A stretch of DNA of 64,000 nt from Lentinus brumalis (taxonomy: Eukaryota; Basidiomycota; Agaricomycetes; Polyporales; Polyporaceae). The stretch lies in contig MARA01000064.1 of the NCBI GenBank assembly GCA_001792895.1, positions 62,001 to 126,000 on the forward strand, read 5' to 3'. This document shows positions 11,431-23,087 of this stretch, in pieces. Every line of letters starts with the position of its first letter. Position 1 is the stretch's first letter. The translations under genes were made by a program, and so were the position numbers. The notes under the pieces were generated by a model, which saw nothing but the letters and a program-made list of their open reading frames with translations, made no database searches and had not been told where the DNA came from.

Positions 11431-14400
11431 ATGCTCTCTCCTAAGTTCGGTCTACTCCTCTCGAGCACCATCGGGGTTGCCTCTGCTGCCGTCGTCAATC
11501 ATACCTTGTATGAACGCGATCTGCATGCGCGGGCTGCTACCAATGGCTCCTGCATATCTGCCCCCGACAACTCTTGCGTATCACTCGTTGGTCTCTGCGT
11601 GACCGGTATCGCTACGGGGAGGGTATGCTAGCCGCTTTTCTCGTTCAATTCGGTGAATTGCTGACCATTTGTCTGTGCAGATTCCCGCCACACAGTTCTG
11701 GAGCGACCGCGTTTGTACGGCCGCGGCGGTGTGCGCTGGAGTACGTCTCGTTTCGCTTCGGACTATACGTGTTGACTGATGCTAATGCTTCGCTAGATCG
11801 GTCCTGTTCTCAACGCCGCCTGTTGTGCCGGCACTTGTCACCGACCCACCGATATAGCGAGTCTGGACTACAACAATGTACGTACATGGATAAGCCAACG
11901 CATCGGCCGCTGATATCCATCCTAGATATACTTTGGGATGGTCGGAGACTGTGCGATACAACCAGGGGGCTGCTCGCTCACTTGGCGTAAGGCATCTTGT
12001 AGAACAACCCAGGGCAGTATTACTGACATCTCTAGATTGTAGAACCCTTCGTCGATTGGTTCTATAACACGATCGTGGCCGCCAATACGAACAGTTTCCC
12101 CCTGTACGCCATCCTCGTTCACTCTACCCATTAGTATCACAGCTGCTTATCTTCTGTGTCAGATCCGGTGATATCGTACTCGGGTGGTGGGCCAAGATCG
12201 CCACCTGGACCGGGTTCTGCACGGGCGACCGCTGCGTCACCGGCGCGATCCCGTACAAGAATTTCAACGACTGGTATCACTTCTCATCCGCAGTCACCGT
12301 CACTACTCCTGGTACTCCGCAGTACGTGGAACCACTGAGCGATGATCTCGACGAGAATGACGACAACTGGACGCCGAACTTCTCCTGGCCATGCCCTTTC
12401 GACGACCCGGGCGACTGCTGGTGGGACTATGGCCCGCCGAGCATTGCCTCATCCGCCAGTGCCCAGGTGGAGGTGCTTGTGGCCAAGCCAAGGAAACTCG
12501 TTTTGTCGGGGGACCGGCAACCGGCGAAGTTTACAGTCAGGGCAGCCGGGAGACCGGGCAACGTATACACTCCCATCCCCTTTGGCCGCGCCGAGCATCA
12601 GCCTCGCAACGTTCCGCCGCCCACATACGTTCTCGGAAAGCCCCTCGTGCTCCACCTGAACGGTACAGACAAGTATACGCCTCCGGGGGCTCGAGCGCTC
12701 GCAGACGACGTGGACGCAGCCCCAGTCATCTCTATTTCTTTCGTCAACACCTCCATTGTCAGGCGCGCGATTACACCTGACGCTTGCAGTGGCCCTACCG
12801 CGAACTACACGACGCTGCCGACGCTCAAATACTACTGTAACCTGTTGCCCAACATATGCGCAAACATTCGTGCGCACCCCGACTTCACCGGCGACCGCAT
12901 GAGGCTCACGTACGACCCCTTTGATTCAAGTGCCGGTGCGCGGCGCAATGGTGTCTGCACCAGGGCTGTCAAGAATGCCTTCCAAGCTGCTGGGAAGTGC
13001 GATCGGAAGCAGCACAATCCTGCATATTGGCATGTACGTCTGAAATTGATCTTCCTCTGCAATCCACTCATCCCATTGCCCAAAAGGTCTCATGCGACGA
13101 ATTCCCATTCAATTCCTCCTTGGAAGGTGGTCGTGGCAATGCTCGAGTACAGGGTGTCCCCCAGCGCGAACAGGAGTTCCAAGGCGCCCTCCAGAGCTCT
13201 ATCACCAACCTCTTCCGCGTTGCAAACGACGGCACGTCTGTCTGGAAGGGAAAGACAAATCGAATGTGCCATCCGTACCTCCTCCAGCTCGTGAACACAG
13301 CAGACGCAGGCTCCCCCGCCCACGCAGTCGGCAAGCTAAACTCTGGCTCCGCGTTCTTCACAGGTGGGGTGAGCGGAGATCGGGATATAACGCATGCCCA
13401 CGTCCAGAATGTCCCTGCGCCTTTCTTGACGGACACTGACTACCCTGCCACCGCGAGCAACCTTCACGTTCCGTCGAACTCGAAGGTCTTCGACTGCCGC
13501 CCGTGTACCATTGGTTCCGTGCATCCGCCTCCACCCGGACGGAGCGAAGGCGAAGGCGAAGAGGAGTCTGACACGGAGGTTGCGGAGGTAGTGGAGGATC
13601 ACAAGCCATCCCCGACAACTCCCCCGCGCATCTTGCTGTGTACGCTGACTTTGACAAGCGTGCGGCGTCTTCGTGCACAAAGCCGACGTCCACGACGAGG
13701 GCCACTTCTACTCCGGAGGCTACTCGTGCAGCTAGCAATCACATCGCCGAAGCGGCAGCGGCCGCGGCGGCAGCTGCAGCTGCAGCCAAGGCTGCGACAG
13801 ATGCTTCGGCGGCGGCTGCTGCTGCGGCTGCGGCTGCTGTTGCGGCTGCCAACGCACTTGGGCCCGCCGCCGCCGCTCTCGTGAGTGTTCGAAACTATTT
13901 GCAAGAAATTAGTTGACATTCTGTTGACAGACGAAGGCGACAAGCTCGAGCGCGTTTGCTGCTGCAATTGCAGCGGCCGTGGCCGGCGTCACAGAGGCTC
14001 AAAACGCAGCGGCCACCATATGGGGGATCACAGGAATCCCTGACCTGATTTCGCAGGTTGCGGACGAGGTAAGCCGTCCGATATATGTCCAGAAGCGATG
14101 GCTGTCTTATCGGGATCCATGTAGGTCATCTCCGCCTCTTCATCCATTGCAGACGCAGTCCTAGATGCCGTGAACGTCATCCCTCCCTCGACACCGATCC
14201 CACCAGCCACCGATCCCGCGAAGAATCCCATCCTCAATAGCGGCCCACCCCATCGTCGCCTCCTGCAGCATGCTTCGGCGCGGGGTCGAAGGGATTCCTC
14301 AAGATTGGCGACTCATACTTCACAAACGCTAACGGCAAGGCACCGGCGACGCTCGTCAATGTCGGCTCCAACGCCTTCTTCGGGCTCACGCTCCCCGACG

Positions 14401-14672
14401 GTCGCACGCTCGAGGCCGTCGTCGGGTGCCCCGGGGTGTACAGCTGGGTGCACGACGACCCGCTCGCGCCCGATTTCCAGGTCGACTGCTCGTCGATGGA
14501 GCTTGGGAGCTACTGGAACGGGAAGAAGCAGGCGTGTTACTCGTACAGCGCGACCCCGGGCTCGTTCAGCGTGTTCTGTGGGAATAACCTGGGCAATCTC
14601 TACTCGTGCTTGCAGGGCGCGGGGATGTACGGAACGCTGAACCCGGCTTTCATAAGCTGGGCTACGTCTTGA
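11431..14672 (+). CDS. Secreted protein with NucA/NucB deoxyribonuclease domain
   Basis: Predicted secreted protein that probably cleaves DNA. The ATG at 11431 starts a signal peptide ('FGLLLSSTIGVASAAVV'). Cysteine-rich short exons follow (11431-11622, 11681-11740, 11797-11877, about 11926-11986, 12036-12103), then a long exon 12163-13033. The exon from 13087 begins 'VSCDEFPFNSSLEGG', the signature of the NucA/NucB nuclease family (Asp-Glu next to Cys, then EGG), with 'VPQREQEFQGALQ' beyond. A poly-alanine segment (about 13740-13880) and a C-terminal cysteine-containing module (14270-14672, 'FLKIGDSYFTNANGK' to 'NPAFISWATS') complete it. One junction (around 11986/12036) is out by one base and two later ones (about 13560-13640 and 14180-14270) are unclear, so either introns are mis-set or the gene has lesions. 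Family function is known; activity here is inferred. Confidence 0.65.
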
Positions 14673-14783
14673 TGCCTGGTACAGCGAGGCGCGGTGGAAG
14701 TTCAAGTTCGCAATAGTATGTCGGACGAATGTCTGTAGGTTTTGAGATAGTATGTATTTACGGCCGTCATCGCGGTCATTTGC

Positions 14784-15365
14784 CTATAGCAGATTCTTTG
14801 GCAAGTCAAGGTCGTGCCATACATAGCGCCGGAAGGTCCCTATAGAGCGTTGCAGCTCAGTGACCTCCCGCTTCGCCTGCGCCAGTATCATGAGGAAGCA
14901 TACATACTTGCCGTCGTTCTGGCAGGCCGTCACAATCTGCACTTCTCACTGCGAGCGTGCTGCTTTCATGTCACCTGTGCTGCTCATCTGTTCCACGGCG
15001 ATCTCCGTGCTGATCTCGGTCCTCGAGCATTTGTTACGTTCACCCACCGACCGTCTGCTCTAAGCTGGTCTGTGCGACAAGCTGCCATCGGATCTCTTCC
15101 CCCAATTCTCGATGATCATGTACGCGGTCCTCATACGACTTTCTGCCATCCTCCTGCTGACGACGGCCCTCCATTCATTTCTCTGCGCCGGTTCAGCCTA
15201 TTCCGACCCATTGCCAGCACACCGTCACTGGGCATCCGCGACCGCGAACTCAAGCGTCTGTCCGTCATTTTTGAAGACAATAAACCTCGGACGCCCGTCA
15301 GGTGGACGCATCCGGCCAATTGATGCGGGCAAGGGCTGGGTTGTGGCGTCGAGGTCGACATTCAT
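14784..15365 (-). CDS. Small unrecognised gene divergent from A4
   Basis: Not recognised. ATG at 15365 ('MNVDLDATTQPLPASIG'). Exon 1 continues through 'RPRFIVFKNDGQTLEFAVADA'. A GT-AG intron (about 15259 to 15177) leads to 'EDGRKSYEDRVHDHRELGEE' and 'IRWQLVAQTSLEQT'. A further short exon reads 'EISTEIAVEQMSST', and the last exon reads 'NDGKYVCFLMILAQAKREV' and 'GTFRRYVWHDLDLPKNLL', stopping at 14784. Each joint has plausible splice signals and the joined product is a charged, mostly helical protein of about 130 residues. It is head-to-head with A4 (98 bp between ATGs), the same geometry as B/A pairs. It lacks the CxxC and PEW landmarks, so I do not assign it to family B. Confidence 0.45.
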
Positions 15366-15463
15366 GGGTGTGTTCGGGACCCTCCCCTTTATACGTTTCT
15401 TGTCTTGAAGCTTGAAGCCCCATAGCTTTCCTCGTCCCAGCCTAACCGTTACCCTTACTCCGT

Positions 15464-16867
15464 ATGCCGGTCCGTTTCTGCCCAAGTCCTGGCAGTTATG
15501 CGGTCATCCGCATGGACCCAGTCGCAATGGTAGAACACCTTCGCGACACAGTGGCGCTCAACGCTGCCCAAGCTGCCCAAGTCAAGACTTACTTGGCATA
15601 CGTCGAATTGGTACGTTCGAGTAGTTCTTGCGCAGACTTATTGTACAGTACAATGACTCATGTTTCCGATTATCTTACCGTGCTTCAGGATCTGGCACTC
15701 CCGTTTCCTGGAAAGCCCTGGTACTCGTTTTCTATCTCCATCCTCTCGACTTTTCCCCCAAAAGCCGACGAGGAGCGCGGAATAAGTCCCGAGATGTGTT
15801 TCCCCATCGCGCCCAACGAGTGGCGTCATCCTCTCGGTCGACAACCTCTGCACGCAGATCCGGCTTTCCCCTTCCCCAACTGCTACCACTGTCCTTTCTC
15901 GGAAGTCGACGTCCGGGTACGAGCGAGGAAGGACGGCTTCAATACCGACCCTGCGATCAAGCTGCCACCCGAGGAGCGCGTCGTGAAGAACGCCTGGTTC
16001 AGCATCGACATCACGAAGAGCGAAGCTGCCCAGCAGAAACGACAGCTCGAGCTCTGTGTGGCGCACAGCGAAGGCTCTGGCGCGGATGAAGCTCAGGCTG
16101 CGAACGCAACTGCGCTTTTGTCCACGCGGGAATCCGTGAGCGGACGCTACGAATTCGTACCACAGACGGTTTCAGCTGCATCTAGCGTCCAATCGAAACA
16201 CCGCAATGGCTCTAGCATGGGCACGGGCGCGGAAGAAGAACCAGAATGTGCAGGATCGGACGCATCCTCGCTCCAGAGCAGCGTGTCTCAGGCCGACACT
16301 GTCGAGGGAATCATGGGTCTCGGTGTGTTCGGGGTTCCCAACGACAACCCCGAGCTTCTCCCACTCGTGGACCTGTGGTTGGAGCTGAGCGAGCACATCA
16401 CGGACGAGCAGATACCCGATCCGAAGGACTTTTTCGAGGAATGTGCTGAGGTAGCAAGGTACGTCTAGTACGACCCTCTCAGATTGGCGCAACTGCTGAC
16501 GACGTAGTATACACAGGATAATTCAAGAAGCCCGAGCACGCGATCCCACCCTGCCTCAGCTTGATCTTAGTGCGTTTGGTCCGCCTCGACCGAAGAGTCC
16601 AATGTCCATCTCAAGCGCGTCGTACACCTCAAGCACGTCCAAGTCGTACACCTCAAGCGAGGCGACGTCTCAGGATGATGATACCCAGGGGCCGGCGTCG
16701 GCACGGCAGCCGAGAAGTGAGCATTCTCTATCTTGTCTGCAGCGCGATTCGCGTTACTGAGCAGTGCACTTCACCATTCAGCGTTCCGTCCGTACAAGCT
16801 GATGCGCAGACTACGGACACGGATACAGTACTTACTCCGCCTGCCGTATATTTCTGTATGGCCCTAG
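15464..16867 (+). CDS. Family A protein A4
   Basis: Family A member, function unknown. Exons: 15464-15610, 15689-16458, 16517 to about 16717, then one or two 3' exons ending at 16867. Start 'MPVRFCPSPGSYAVIRMDP'. The core has 'EMCFPIAPNEWRHPLGRQPL' and 'FPFPNCYHC'; the family Trp of NCYHW is Cys here. Then come 'VDVRVRARKDGF', 'AIKLPPEER', a Ser/Glu linker, 'ELLPLVDLWLEL' and 'EQIPDPKDFFEEC'. The third exon carries a Ser/Thr/Tyr-rich repeat ('SASYTSSTSKSYTSSE') not seen in the other copies. The C-terminal exon reads 'LMRRLRTRIQYLLRLPYISVWP' (basic amphipathic helix plus PYxxxWP) and ends at TAG 16865-16867. It is tail-to-tail with A5, 269 bp apart. Confidence 0.75.
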
Positions 16868-17136
16868 CATCGTGTCCCTCCGTTTCTAAGTGGTCTTCCA
16901 GCTGAGAGGTTGTATCGTTGATCAAACCCGGAGGCGCGAGACGACCTCTTCCTGGAACAACCATCACTCCATCCTTTACCACAACTGTAGCACCAAACAG
17001 CTTCTCGGAACTTGATTTTGTACTCAACTTTTGGAAGACAATGATGTATTGACAGACATGTGCAGCACTGTGGCGAAGGTCGCAGCTCAGGAGTGGGAAC
17101 TAGGTGACTATGAGACGAAGAGTGGAGAAGCAAGGT
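16868..17136. other. Short intergenic between convergent A4 and A5
   Basis: The two paralogues' last exons face each other here. Because both encode a similar RLPYxxVWP end, they form an imperfect inverted repeat across this spacer, which might act in bidirectional termination. No other feature seen. Confidence 0.35.
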
Positions 17137-18510
17137 TCATGGCCATACAGGCATATACGGTAGACGGAAAAGATGTGAAATATGCGCGCGTATGCGCCTC
17201 ATGCCAGTGCGCACTCCGTGTAATACTCTTCCTGGGCACAGGCCTGAGAGATGACAATCAGCTATGTAGCGCAGCAGAGCCGTTAATCGAGCACTGCGTA
17301 CCTCCATGGCGGCAACGCTCCTGCTGAGCAACCGTCGGAGCTTCCGCGGGAGGCTCTATCATCCCTGCGGCTTCCTGCTCGCGCACCCGCCTAGCGGCCT
17401 CCTCCTTGTGTCGACGCCGACCTTCCATGATCAATCTGTCCCGGAAGTATGACATATTGTCAGCGTCGAATCGCGGAGCTGGGAGACGTGGTAGGCTCAC
17501 TCCACTACGGCATCGCGCTCCTTGAACAGGTCCTTGTAATCTGGTATGTCCTCTTGCTTGAGAGTCGCCGGGAGATCGAGCCACAAGTCGACGAGGGGAT
17601 AGACCTCCTGATCGTCTCCGAAGCTGCCGAAGATGCCCGCGCTGAGCACGTCCTGGATGATCTCTCCCAGCGTGACGGACTCCGAGTCATGGACCGAGTT
17701 CAAGTCGCGATCGGTGATTATACTGCCAGTAGGATGCACCTCGCTCCACGAGTCGTCATACTCTGTTGTGGCGAGAGTACTTTAGATCTATGTATACACA
17801 TCGCCTCGGCGGAGTGTCACATACCATCTGCACGATGCTCAGGGGATCGCGTACGTCCAGACTCAGCCTTGACTGCTTGGGGTGCGCCTTCGAGGCCACC
17901 TGAACCTGGCTGTTCCGCAAGCAGGCCCTGAAGCTGCGCCTTTGAGCGCCGTTCTGCGCGTGTTTGCTGCATGCGCTCGAAGTCATCGGCCATGTACTGC
18001 TGAAGCTTCATCTCCGAGTCCACGGTCAACTTGACGGCCACGTCGTCGTCAAACCCCTCCGGACGTGCACGCACGCGTACATCCATCCTGAGGCCATCGT
18101 CAGACCAATGGTAGCAATTGCTGTAGGGGAACGCGCCCTCGGTCTCCAAGGGGCCGCGCCCTTCGGGATGGTAAGTGTTTGGAAAGATAGGCGTGCACAT
18201 GTCCGCAGTGGCGGCGCGTTCTGCATCTGGTGGGGGGAGCGAAGTCGGGATGAGTACAACGTCAAATGCATGCCAAGGTCTGCCGGGGATAGGGAGGTTA
18301 AGGTTCTGATAGCTAACATCAGCGCACTCGAGACGACTGACGAGGAACATTGATAGAACTCGCCATTTGCAAGAATACCAGATAGGTTCTGGTCGGTATC
18401 GCTCGTGCTGCTGCCTGTATGTCTGGATAGTCGTACCGTTCCACAGTCCCTAGTGGGTCTATGCGAACCGCGGCGTATCTGCCTGGCAATGGCGCAAACA
18501 TGAGGTTCAT
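17137..18510 (-). CDS. Family A protein A5
   Basis: Family A member, function unknown. Start 'MNLMFAPLPGRYAAVRIDP' at 18510 (the frame extends upstream only with non-ATG codons). Exon 1 is 18364-18510 and exon 2 is 17825-18305; exon 3 starts about 17762 and ends 17501. Then come the basic-helix exon (about 17420 downward) and the C-terminal exon, stop at 17137-17139. Intron 1 begins with GC (GCGAGT) where most paralogues have GT. The core contains 'ADMCTPIFPNTYHPEGR', 'FPYSNCYHWSDDGLRMDVRVR' split over exon 2, 'EVYPLVDLWLDLPATLKQED' in exon 3, 'MEGRRRHKEEAARRVREQEA' in exon 4 and 'HISHLFRLPYMPVWP' at the end. A5 and A8 are each other's closest relatives in this window. Confidence 0.8.
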
Positions 18511-20453
18511 GGCAGCTGCGTGATCGATGGTCAGCAAAGAGTGAAGTGCGTGATCAGTCGCAGTCTTCGTTTATAAGGTGGATATAGTAGCAGTAGCAAT
18601 ATGTGAGAAGAGTTGGCATCACGATGATGGCACCACAAATGGCTCTATGTCTGCATTCTCAGCCTGCCCGGCGAGCCAGGTCTCCATCATCATTCTAACC
18701 TATCAGATACAGCCGCACCGTTCACCGCCCGGGTTACACTGGTTGTCAATGCCATACCGTGACCAGGATGTCGAGGAGATACAGACGCAGCGCCACGTCA
18801 CAGACTGCTCGCGAATTCACAAGATCTCTGAGACATTCTGGCCGAAATCTCAGCGTAGGCTGCTGCCTGTGAGCTGTGCGCTACGTCTCCCTCTTACGCG
18901 TGTTGCAGAGCCACCAAAACCTCGGAGTCTGGCTCAGCGTTCGTACTGCAGTCGCTGATTATGCAGCGAAACTCTCCAGCGGTGGGATGGCATGACGATC
19001 GACGTCGAGCAGCGAGCTTGTAGCCTGAGAGCTACAAAGCGCAGAACAGAAACAGTTCGACTTACAAGGAACTCCATGCACGGACGGACGCAGTCAAAAG
19101 ACGGAGCCTTCTGGGTAGGCGGGACAGTTACACCCTCATGATGCTGCTGAAATCAAACATGCATCAGTTCAGTGGGATGATTCCTCAGCAAGCAGATTAG
19201 TAACTCACCGTCAGGAAGGACTCTCATTGACTGTTTCTGCAGAGCAGCCGGCTCGATGCAAACTTCCCGACCAAAGCAGGCTGACGGACGACTAGGGATC
19301 GGCTCCAGACCGCAGCACCATCTTTGTGTTACATATTACGTGGAATAGCGATGTGCTGTACAGTAGCAGAGGTTGGTATTCGGTCGTAGGTATCCAAGTG
19401 TGAAGAGTATAAGAATGAGAGCGGAGGACATCGAAAGAACATGGTAGGGCCAAGGCGAGACATAAGCACTAAGTGCTTATCAAGTAAGTACTCAACTTAC
19501 AATCGCTTACTTATCTGAAGCGCCTACAAGATTTCATCACGGTTCGCCCAAAGTTTGCCTCTCCTTTCCTCCACGTACGTTCTCTCCTTTAAGCAATGTC
19601 TCCTCAGGTTCCCTGCTTTATTCTGAAATCTTGAAGGGTCGCTATCCAGCTCTGTCACGCTACGGTACCGGAGACATCGTCAATTTGGCCTCGCCGGACC
19701 ACCGCGGCGGGCACTGGAGCTGTCAAAATCGGCCGCAATATACTATTACAAGTCCGACTCGGAACGACTGAGAACTATACGGTGCGGGGACTCATCGTCT
19801 CAGAGCTCGGCTTGATATGGTGAAAGGTGAGCTCGACTTTGTACCCTGGTTTTGCACCATCGGACACCAACCCTTACTCGTCGTGCCGTTGTCTCTACCC
19901 CCTTGCTCTTCTATATGGTCACAACCTCTTGCCTGTGGACTCGGAGTGGCACTGGCTCGCTGAGATCTGATTGAACGTCTTTATATCCTGGATAAATGGG
20001 CTCATAGATGTTCTCCCCAAGATTGAGCGAGAGAGATAGCGAGCCATATGACGTATTACTGTTCAGTCCAGCAGCTGTCCTCGATATTCTGATCCATGAG
20101 AAGATATGGCTATGGCTCGAGCAGCGTGGTCCAGTGGACGGCGGTACATGTTCTCACTGCGCGCGCGATGTGTCCACATCGGACCCCGAGATGGGCGAGG
20201 ATAGCATCAGCTTCGCCTATGTTGTCCTTTCTTACGCTGATGCTCCGGGTGCTCGTGGGCTCCGTAATGCGTGAGCAGTGTTAAGCAGTCGTTTTGGTGA
20301 CCGCGGGCGCATGTACTACATGGTGCATGTGCAAGAAACACACTCATATGGGGGAAAACGCGTCAAACAAGCCCTAGCGACCGTATGATAAAGAGCGGAC
20401 GTCTACCAAACGAGCGTATATATACGTGAATGTCCTCATGCATCATAGCGAAA
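18511..20453. repeat. Non-coding spacer duplicated with the A array (copy 1)
   Basis: No gene recognised. Parts resemble the spacer upstream of A6: about 250 bp upstream of both genes there is a near-match around 'GACCAGGATGTCG' (18761 and 22020). Further on, the stretches around 19490-19830 and 22190-22500 share 'AAGCGCCTA', 'CTCTCCTTTC' and 'CTGCGGGAACTCA'-like words in the same order. This indicates that a unit of gene plus upstream DNA was duplicated. A short inverted repeat 'AAGCACTAAGTGCTT' lies at 19465-19479. Confidence 0.45.
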
Positions 20454-21761
20454 TCAAAATATCAGGGGGCGAAAGAAGTATATGACGCGCTTGACTGCCC
20501 ATCTGCAACCCAGACGTACTTTTCGCAAAGTCTTAAAGTCTATCGCACGGATGTTCAGCCCACGCCGCATCGTGCAATTCTGTCACTCACCTCTACGTTT
20601 CCGCTGAGGCTGCTCCTCCTTTCTCCAACCCGCAATATAGTCCCGTTCAACTGCGTCCAAAGTTGAATGGGTGCATCGCGACGCGTCATCTTCCCTTCGA
20701 CTGCGACCCAGTTCGATCAAGCTAACAGAAATGTGTAATTGATCTATCAGACAATGTGGTCATGCACGGGATGAGTACCGACCTCAGTACCGCGTCCAGC
20801 TCTGCAAAGAGATCCATGGGTACAGGTATGTCTTCCTGTTTGATAGCCTCCGGAAGGTCGAACCAAAGGTCGACCAAGGGGAGCGAATCGTGCCGTGACT
20901 CATAATTCCCCAACAATCCCGCTTTGAAGAGGTCCTGCAAGATGTTTCCCGTGGGAAACACCACGCTGTCGTCGCGACCCCCCTCTTCATTGGACGCAAA
21001 GTCTTCCGTTGCTCCGTCTTCAGATTCTTCCTCTGGTACGTCATCATAATCCAATCCGGCCCTGTTCTCTGAGTCGTCAGCGGCATATCGTGGCGAGAAT
21101 AGCCACAGCCCCTTACTGCTTGTCCAATCCATCAGAGGAATGGGTTGAAGGTGCACGTCCAAGTGTGACGTGCAGCTCGCGCATTTGGGCCATACGTGCG
21201 AAGTCTTGATTCATGAAGTCCCATAGTTTCACTCGGGAGTGAGGGGGGAGTTTGAAAGCAGCGTCATTGTTGAACTGTTCAGCGCGAGTTCGAATGTGCA
21301 CGTCCATCTTGCAGGAGCTATCTGACCAGTGATAGCAATTATCGAAAGGAAACTGAGGCACTGTCTCGAGTGGCGTACGGCCACTCGGATGCGCGATGTT
21401 GGGATATATTGGCGTGCACATGTCTGGCGTAGCTCCCCGTCGCTCGCTTGCAGGTCACAGGCACGGGGCTATTGGGACGACCTCGAAGGGGTGCCATTCG
21501 TCGTCTGCAGTAGGGAGGTTGAGTCGCTGTGGCGCTTCAGCCGACGTACAATATGTCCACGAGGTTGAGGCGTACCAGCCTGAGATAGACCAGGTAGGTC
21601 TTCGTGGAGATCTTCCTGGCGGCTTCCTGTATGTCTGGGTAGTCGTACGCCGCCACGGAGTCGACGGGATGGATGCGAATGGCTGCATACGTAGATGCTG
21701 ATGGGCCTGGTAATTGTCTATGACGCCGACTCGACGATAGTTGCAGCGCGCTATCGGGCAT
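20454..21761 (-). pseudogene. Family A gene A6 with one in-frame stop
   Basis: Complete family A gene structure but with a TGA inside exon 2. ATG at 21761; exon 1 ends at 21576 ('TKTYLVYLRL'). Exon 2 starts 'RLNLPTADDEWHPFEVVPIA' and then reads 'PCL', TGA (21455-21457), 'PASERRGATPDMCTPIYP' in the same frame. The paralogues have uninterrupted coding there ('PNLRRVDEEHGATADMC' in A7). Downstream, 'FPFDNCYHWSDSSCKMDVHI' and the rest of the gene are open. These are an intron of about 30-50 nt near 21070-21110, 'LPLVDLWFDLPEAIKQEDIP', a basic exon, and a C-terminal exon 'RKVRLGCRWAVKRVIYFFRP' ending LIF at 20454, so the PY-WP end is lost. A very young pseudogene, stop-codon readthrough or a sequence error are all possible. 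Confidence 0.7.
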
Positions 21762-23087
21762 CGCGTAGGTGCGGAGAGGGGTGTAGCTCGCAGATTGGCA
21801 TTTATCCGCAAGATTGTCTCTCCTCTTTAAGCCTGACATTAGATGCAGACTATGTACTTCTCTTACAAGTTCACGTCTTCACCCTGTCGCGCTCACACAA
21901 CATAACGGGCTCGTGCACTGTAAAAATGCAATGATTGTTGGCTCAGAATGATGTCAGAGTACTCAGAGTATGAGTCGCACCTGTCGGCTCCCGTGTTCGA
22001 CTGATGTGTCGGTACCAGACCAGGATGTCGGGGAGAAGCGGGCAGCAGCGCGGTTTGCCGACGTACGGACTCCCCCCGGTTAGTGTCTAGCTGTATATAC
22101 TCTTCATTCAAGTCGGTAGAGGACTCGGAGCAGCAATGCAGCAGAGAAAAATGGAAGAACATGGAAGAGAGCGCGAAAAAGAGTACGTACTTACTGGTAA
22201 TGATTACAAGTTAGATCTGCTACTTATGCTCATTAGCCGCTTCCTTATCACCTAATAAGGATCACAAAGCGCCTAGCTATCGCGTTGTCCACTGCCTCTC
22301 CTTTCACGTTCTCCGGGTCCCACTACTCCTCAAGCTCAAGCTTACGAGTCTCTGCTATCAATTTCGAACTCTTGCTGGGCTTCTTTCCGTTTCTGCCACG
22401 CTGCGCCACATATGATACTCACGATATGGACCTCCGTGCATCGCGGTGAATCTGGGCGCAACAAGGCAGTGATCGCAAACTATTCGCTGCGGGAACTCAG
22501 TACTCAGTGCTCATGGGAAACGCTTGGAGCTGGGAAGATGCTGCTGTTGGACCATTGGCCGCGCTGGCATGGTGCAAGGTGAGCTTGATCTCGCACTCTG
22601 GCCTCGTAACCCGCCCATCCTTTCCTTTTCCCGGCGGGAGAAGCTCTCTTCAGCTTCGTTTCTGATGATACTGACACCGGGCATATATACTTTATCGTCC
22701 TAGTGACTGTTCTCACCGCGCCCGCGCCGAGGACGCGGCGAGAACAGCATACGTACCCCTGCAGGCCGGCCGAGAGCTCTGTAGCATCGCCTACTACGGA
22801 CGAATGTTCGACATGCCCGAGGCTCCGAGACACTGGCAGAGCAATCCCTCGCTGCGATATGGAACACCACACGTCCCTATCTTTCACTGAGCATGTTGCA
22901 TCGGTTCAACATGTGCGTGTGCGTTGGGAGCCGCCGTTGCTTCAGCGACTCCCCGACATGTAGAGGGTCCACGGGGGTGTACCACGACCGTTTATACCGG
23001 GTGATCTTTTGAGGACCACTGTCGGGCATTCCGTCGCCGTAAGAATGACGGCAGAGTCTTGATATTTGAATTTGAAGACGCAGACTA
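21762..23087. repeat. Non-coding spacer duplicated with the A array (copy 2)
   Basis: Counterpart of 18511-20453 (see that entry). It contains 'ACGTACTTACTGG' near 22184 and an AT-rich patch at 22190-22260. No coding gene recognised; the reading frame at 22504-22887 (minus) has no known motif. Confidence 0.4.
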
